This document shows positions 60,358 to 64,000 of a stretch of DNA of 64,000 bases, piece after piece. The position numbers and the translations under genes are program-made. The notes under the pieces are model-generated. The model worked only from the letters and a program-made list of their open reading frames with translations. It did no database searches and had not been told where the DNA came from. The stretch is from assembly GCA_028564675.1 (NCBI GenBank), contig JAOVVO010000026.1:1-64000 (forward strand). The letters run 5' to 3'. The stretch is from Onchocerca lupi (lineage: Eukaryota; Nematoda; Chromadorea; Rhabditida; Onchocercidae). The first letter of the stretch is position 1, and every line of letters begins with the position of its first letter.

Positions 60358-60599
60358 GTAGCATTTACATTTTTATTTACATAGATGTATATTTCTTTTA
60401 ATCATTGGTTTCTGCAGATATTTATTGATAAGATCTCTTCCTTTAAAGAAATAGCAGGAGAAAATAGTTCACTAGTTGACTTGTCATTTTTTTTGAAATG
60501 CAGATATCAATCCACAAAAAGTGGTAGTAAAATTGAATTTTTTGATTTTTGTTCGTTAGCTAGAAAAGAAATGATAATATCGTACTACACTGATTGACA

Positions 60600-63500
60600 T
60601 GAATTCAAAAACTATATCCGGGCATAAAAAATGAAGCAATAAGGTAACGTACTGTCATAAAGAACTGACAGGTGCTATTTTGATGAAAGCCAGAGCAGAA
60701 TAGTTATGATCAATTTTTAAAATTCTGCAAAGCTTTGTTTTAGGATCTTAAGTTCTGAATCTCAATAGTCAATGGAATTGGTGCTTACACTACGACACAA
60801 CTTGTACTTTTTATGACATGACGGATACGTTGAGATTTAATAATTTTGTTGAAATCATTATTTTTGCAGAAATTTTCTTTGTAATGTGAGCGCAATAACT
60901 TTTTTTCCGCCAGTAGTATCGTTTGGTTGATAATTAGTGGTTAGTCTGAAATCACTTGCATTTAGAATGGTAAAAATTAATTTGTCGGTCAGAACTTCAC
61001 CGGAATCCAACTATTTTTAAATCATTTGGAGAAAGCGGAGAAATTGCCGGGGAAAAGAAAACTGTAGCAGCGACAAGAAAAAATCTGCGTTGGTAATTCT
61101 GAAGGTTGAAATATTAACATATGTCTCGATAGTATTTACTCTACAGGCATTGACGAGCTATTAGAATTAGAAGCAGAAAGATAATCGTTATGTGATGGTG
61201 AATTGATGACCTGTTTGATCGTTGTGTGATGATAAACAAATGATCTGCTTGCTCCTGCGCATTTAAGTATAAGAAACGTCAATATCAAATCCATAATTCA
61301 AACTGCTGAAATAATCCAGAAAAAGGCTATTAATGATTTTTTTCGTAACATCTGTATTTGATCGGTAGGAGTTATTGCTCTATTGGAATTTGAACTGATT
61401 TTTTAGTCTCTCATCAAAAATGAGCATATCCTTTGACCTTAATGAACAAAATTCATATAAAGGGAAGTTCTGTTTTTTATAGCGGAACTAGAACACTAAA
61501 TATTTTCTTTCTAATTTTTCTCTATTTGTCATTTTCTCCTTTCTCGAAAAAAATATCTATCTTTTTTGCCCTTCGTCATCCAGTGATCTGTATTTCAGTA
61601 TCTTGAAAGGTTTGATTTGCTTCGAAAACATTATAAAGCAGTATCGCCTTTTCTTTTTTTTTTCCAGTCACCAAAAATATTAGTTCAACTGTTCCGAAAT
61701 ATTTTGTTTTATATGATTCCAATAAAAGCTAGAAATCAAAAGCTTTAATTCTTGAGATTTTGAAAGCTTATTTTGCATTTATTATAAAATATATCTCTGG
61801 ATTTGAATAAGACAGTTTTAATAACTAATCGTTTCGAAAATCTATTTTTATAATACCACAAGTATAACCAATTGAAAATCACTATCATTTGCCTTAAATA
61901 CAAATCACGAATTTTCTCTTAATTTTCTGAAACTACTGCAAAGTACTTAATAAATCATGAAAAAAGCGAAGAAAACTTCAAATTAAGTAAGATTAAATTT
62001 ACATCAGTGAGACGTAGCGAATCTTCTGGTTTCTATTTATTAAACAGTCAATAAGTATGAAGAGCTACTGATCATAAATTAAGTACAACTTAAGAATGAG
62101 AAATTTGCTATCATAAATGAAAAATTGTTGTTATTGTGAAAATATCTTTAAAGACTTGTTTCATTCAAGAATTTACTGTGTAATATAAGTGGTCACTTGG
62201 TTTATCATTATCTGAAAGAGAGAGAAATTTTTTGATTTCAATTCTTTTCGGGAAAAATTTGAAAATTTTTTAAATCCGACACTGAATCTGCACGAAATAT
62301 CTACTTCGCCACTCAACACATTAGTCATACAAAACAACTAGAAAGCAAGTGCAAACCACATGCCTCCAGCATTTTGATATCGCTCTGATTTGCATTTGAA
62401 GATCGGATGAATAAAAAAATTACACATATTAATTAGAGTTTTTTAAGCAAATAATGCAAAAATTTGAAAAATTAAAGTACAAGTCAATTAAACTGATTTC
62501 AAATTATAATTTATACGATTTAGGAAAAGAACTCGTCTCATATGAATGATTCCCGCATGTTTTATCTCAAATTATTACGAAGTCTATAAAATTTCAAAAA
62601 CGATTTTTAATAAAATCTTATATAACACCAGAAAGCTTACTACTTATATGAAGTCCAAAAGACTAGTTTATATGCATTAAAATAAATACGGGAAGCTAAT
62701 CCTTAAGGAAGACAGATAAAAACAAAAAAAAAAAAAAAAAAAAAAAAAAAACACTATTTCGATTTTTCCACCAATACCATCCATTTTAAATATCAAACAA
62801 ATAAAACCGTGCTTTTGCAATCAGCTTCTAAATCAACAAGAGCGAGCAAGCAAAATAGCTAAATAAGTTTCGGGAAAGGCAATTCCCTTAAACAGTTTTA
62901 GCTACAGTAGCATCCGAAATTTCATAAAAGTAGATATTTGCCTTATATGAGGATTTGAACGATTTTACTAAATATTATTTTATCCAACTGTCTACTTCGT
63001 TTAAATGGCATTTAAGATATTTATATATGAAGCATACTGAAAATAGTCAGACTATACAATCTTTGTAACCATCTGATCAAGAGAGCATTTCATCATATTG
63101 CATGCCTACTTTATATATGAAAAGCAATATAGAGCTGTTTCCTTTTCTCACCATTCTCGGAAGCTAACATGCTGCATAAATTTATAATTTGAAAAAAAAA
63201 AAAAAAAAACTAACGTGATGCTGAAATTTAAAACTATATTTCATTGCATCTTAGATTTTCTCATGTCACCAACATTCACATGAAATTAAAGTATCTAGTA
63301 CACAAAACTAGAAAGAAAAAAATGAAAACTGACGCAAAGAAAGTCCAGGCTGTTTCGTGTGCAGCCGAAATAGTCAATGGCATGGGAAAAATATCCATCG
63401 GATGATTTGCATAAGATCTTATAAGATTTATTCGAAAAAAAAAAACATTTAAAATCAATGTTTTTTTTTTATTCAATTTAAGCAGTCATTTCAACAGTAA

Positions 63501-63790
63501 TATTTTTCTAGCATACAGAAACAATATCAGACTATCGAAGTTTTGCGATGACAACTCAATTATTCAATAATAATAAATAAGGATGATTCGGAATTTTATG
63601 TTAACGAAGTCAGATTCTTAAAAGATTGTTACTGGAATTATAAGACAGAAAAAATCCACTTTCGTAATTTTTCTTTTGCTTATATAGATTGAAATGGAAA
63701 TTCTTTTTAATTAAAACTATTTTGAAGAGATCCTTCACTATAAATTTCATTATAAAAAAATCATAATACTGTCACGAAAATTAAAAAAAA
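60600..63790. other. No gene recognised
   Basis: AT-rich sequence with long A homopolymers (about 62724-62752 and 63193-63208). The ORF at 63276-63476 (minus) does not look coding. This is the 3' flank of the right-edge gene. Confidence 0.5.
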
Positions 63791-63791
63791 T

Positions 63792-63797
63792 TTTATT
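63792..63797 (-). terminator. Poly(A) signal AATAAA for the right-edge gene
   Basis: Minus-strand AATAAA immediately downstream of the TGA at 63803-63805. The spacing implies a very short 3' UTR. Confidence 0.55.
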
Positions 63798-63802
63798 GGT
63801 CA

Positions 63803-63966
63803 TCAAAGAGGATTAAACAAATCATCTTGCGTTATTGACTTGAGTTCGTCATCGTCAGAGTTCGTCAAAGCATTTATCATATATATCAATTTCGCGACAC
63901 GCTTTTCGCTTACAGCCAAATCTTGTTTCAATGCGATCAAATGCTGCAATTCAGAAATTAAGTTCC
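63803..63966 (-). CDS. Last coding exon of a coiled-coil protein (gene cut by window edge)
   Basis: On the minus strand an AAATTCAG acceptor (just above 63966) is followed, after two bases completing a codon, by NLISELQHLIALKQDLAVSE, then KRVAKLIYMINALTNSDDDE, then LKSITQDDLFNPL and TGA. The heptad pattern of Leu/Ile (LISELQHLIALKQDLAV, then VAKLIYMINAL) indicates a coiled coil, and the tail is acidic. AATAAA lies six bases after the stop. The rest of the gene is to the right of the window, and the family cannot be named from this tail. Confidence 0.7.
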
Positions 63967-64000
63967 CTGAATTTAAAGACCAGAGAAATTAATTTAGTTC

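Noticed and set aside
1..64000. CRISPR arrays, bacterial operons, rRNA and tRNA genes
   Set aside because: No regularly spaced repeats, no dense same-strand intact ORFs and no rRNA or tRNA signatures were seen. The window is eukaryotic.

Overview
The window is intron-rich, AT-rich eukaryotic DNA with nematode-like features: short exons, TTTTCAG-type acceptors, and possible trans-splice acceptors just upstream of ATG codons. A fragment of an alphaproteobacterial (Wolbachia-type) cytochrome c sits inside an intron, which points to a filarial nematode. The species cannot be named from the sequence alone.

Layout. (1) 1-5.4 kb: mostly non-coding. It holds an exact 83-bp direct repeat 3.7 kb apart, a long hairpin, and one or two exon-like blocks of unknown affiliation. 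(2) 5.5-41.3 kb, + strand: one large gene for an SLC4A11-like membrane transporter. Its 20 C-terminal coding exons (32924-41263) were joined by eye in one uninterrupted frame of about 800 residues ending in the family's characteristic C-terminus. Upstream, six further exons with compatible phases (four of them phase 1/1) encode a long Ser-rich, probably disordered N-terminal extension. The long introns contain an antisense coding block (9.2-10.2 kb), hairpins, microsatellites and unexplained coding-like islands. (3) 41.3-46.1 kb: mostly non-coding, with one candidate small secreted peptide. (4) 46.1-47.9 kb, - strand: a complete six-exon PDCD10/CCM3 gene. (5) 50.2-51.2 kb, + strand: a small gene for a membrane-anchored protein with a poly-lysine tail. 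(6) 51.7-59.1 kb: Helitron territory. GC-rich terminal hairpins are followed by a decayed + strand Rep/PIF1-helicase copy and a shorter, inverted, independently decayed copy. (7) 59.1-60.35 kb: a tandem duplication of about 430 bp, a polypurine/TTA repeat block and an element-like leader. (8) 60.4-63.8 kb: nothing recognised. (9) 63.8 kb to the right edge, - strand: the last coding exon of a coiled-coil protein, followed by a poly(A) signal.

The genes look functionally unrelated: a transporter, a STRIPAK/GCKIII scaffold protein and a small membrane protein. The most unusual points are the bacterial cytochrome c piece inside the transporter gene, two GC-AG introns required by reading frame, the modular N-terminus of the transporter, and the back-to-back Helitron ends. 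Exon boundaries come from reading-frame, splice-consensus and family-homology reasoning. None is supported by transcript data here.
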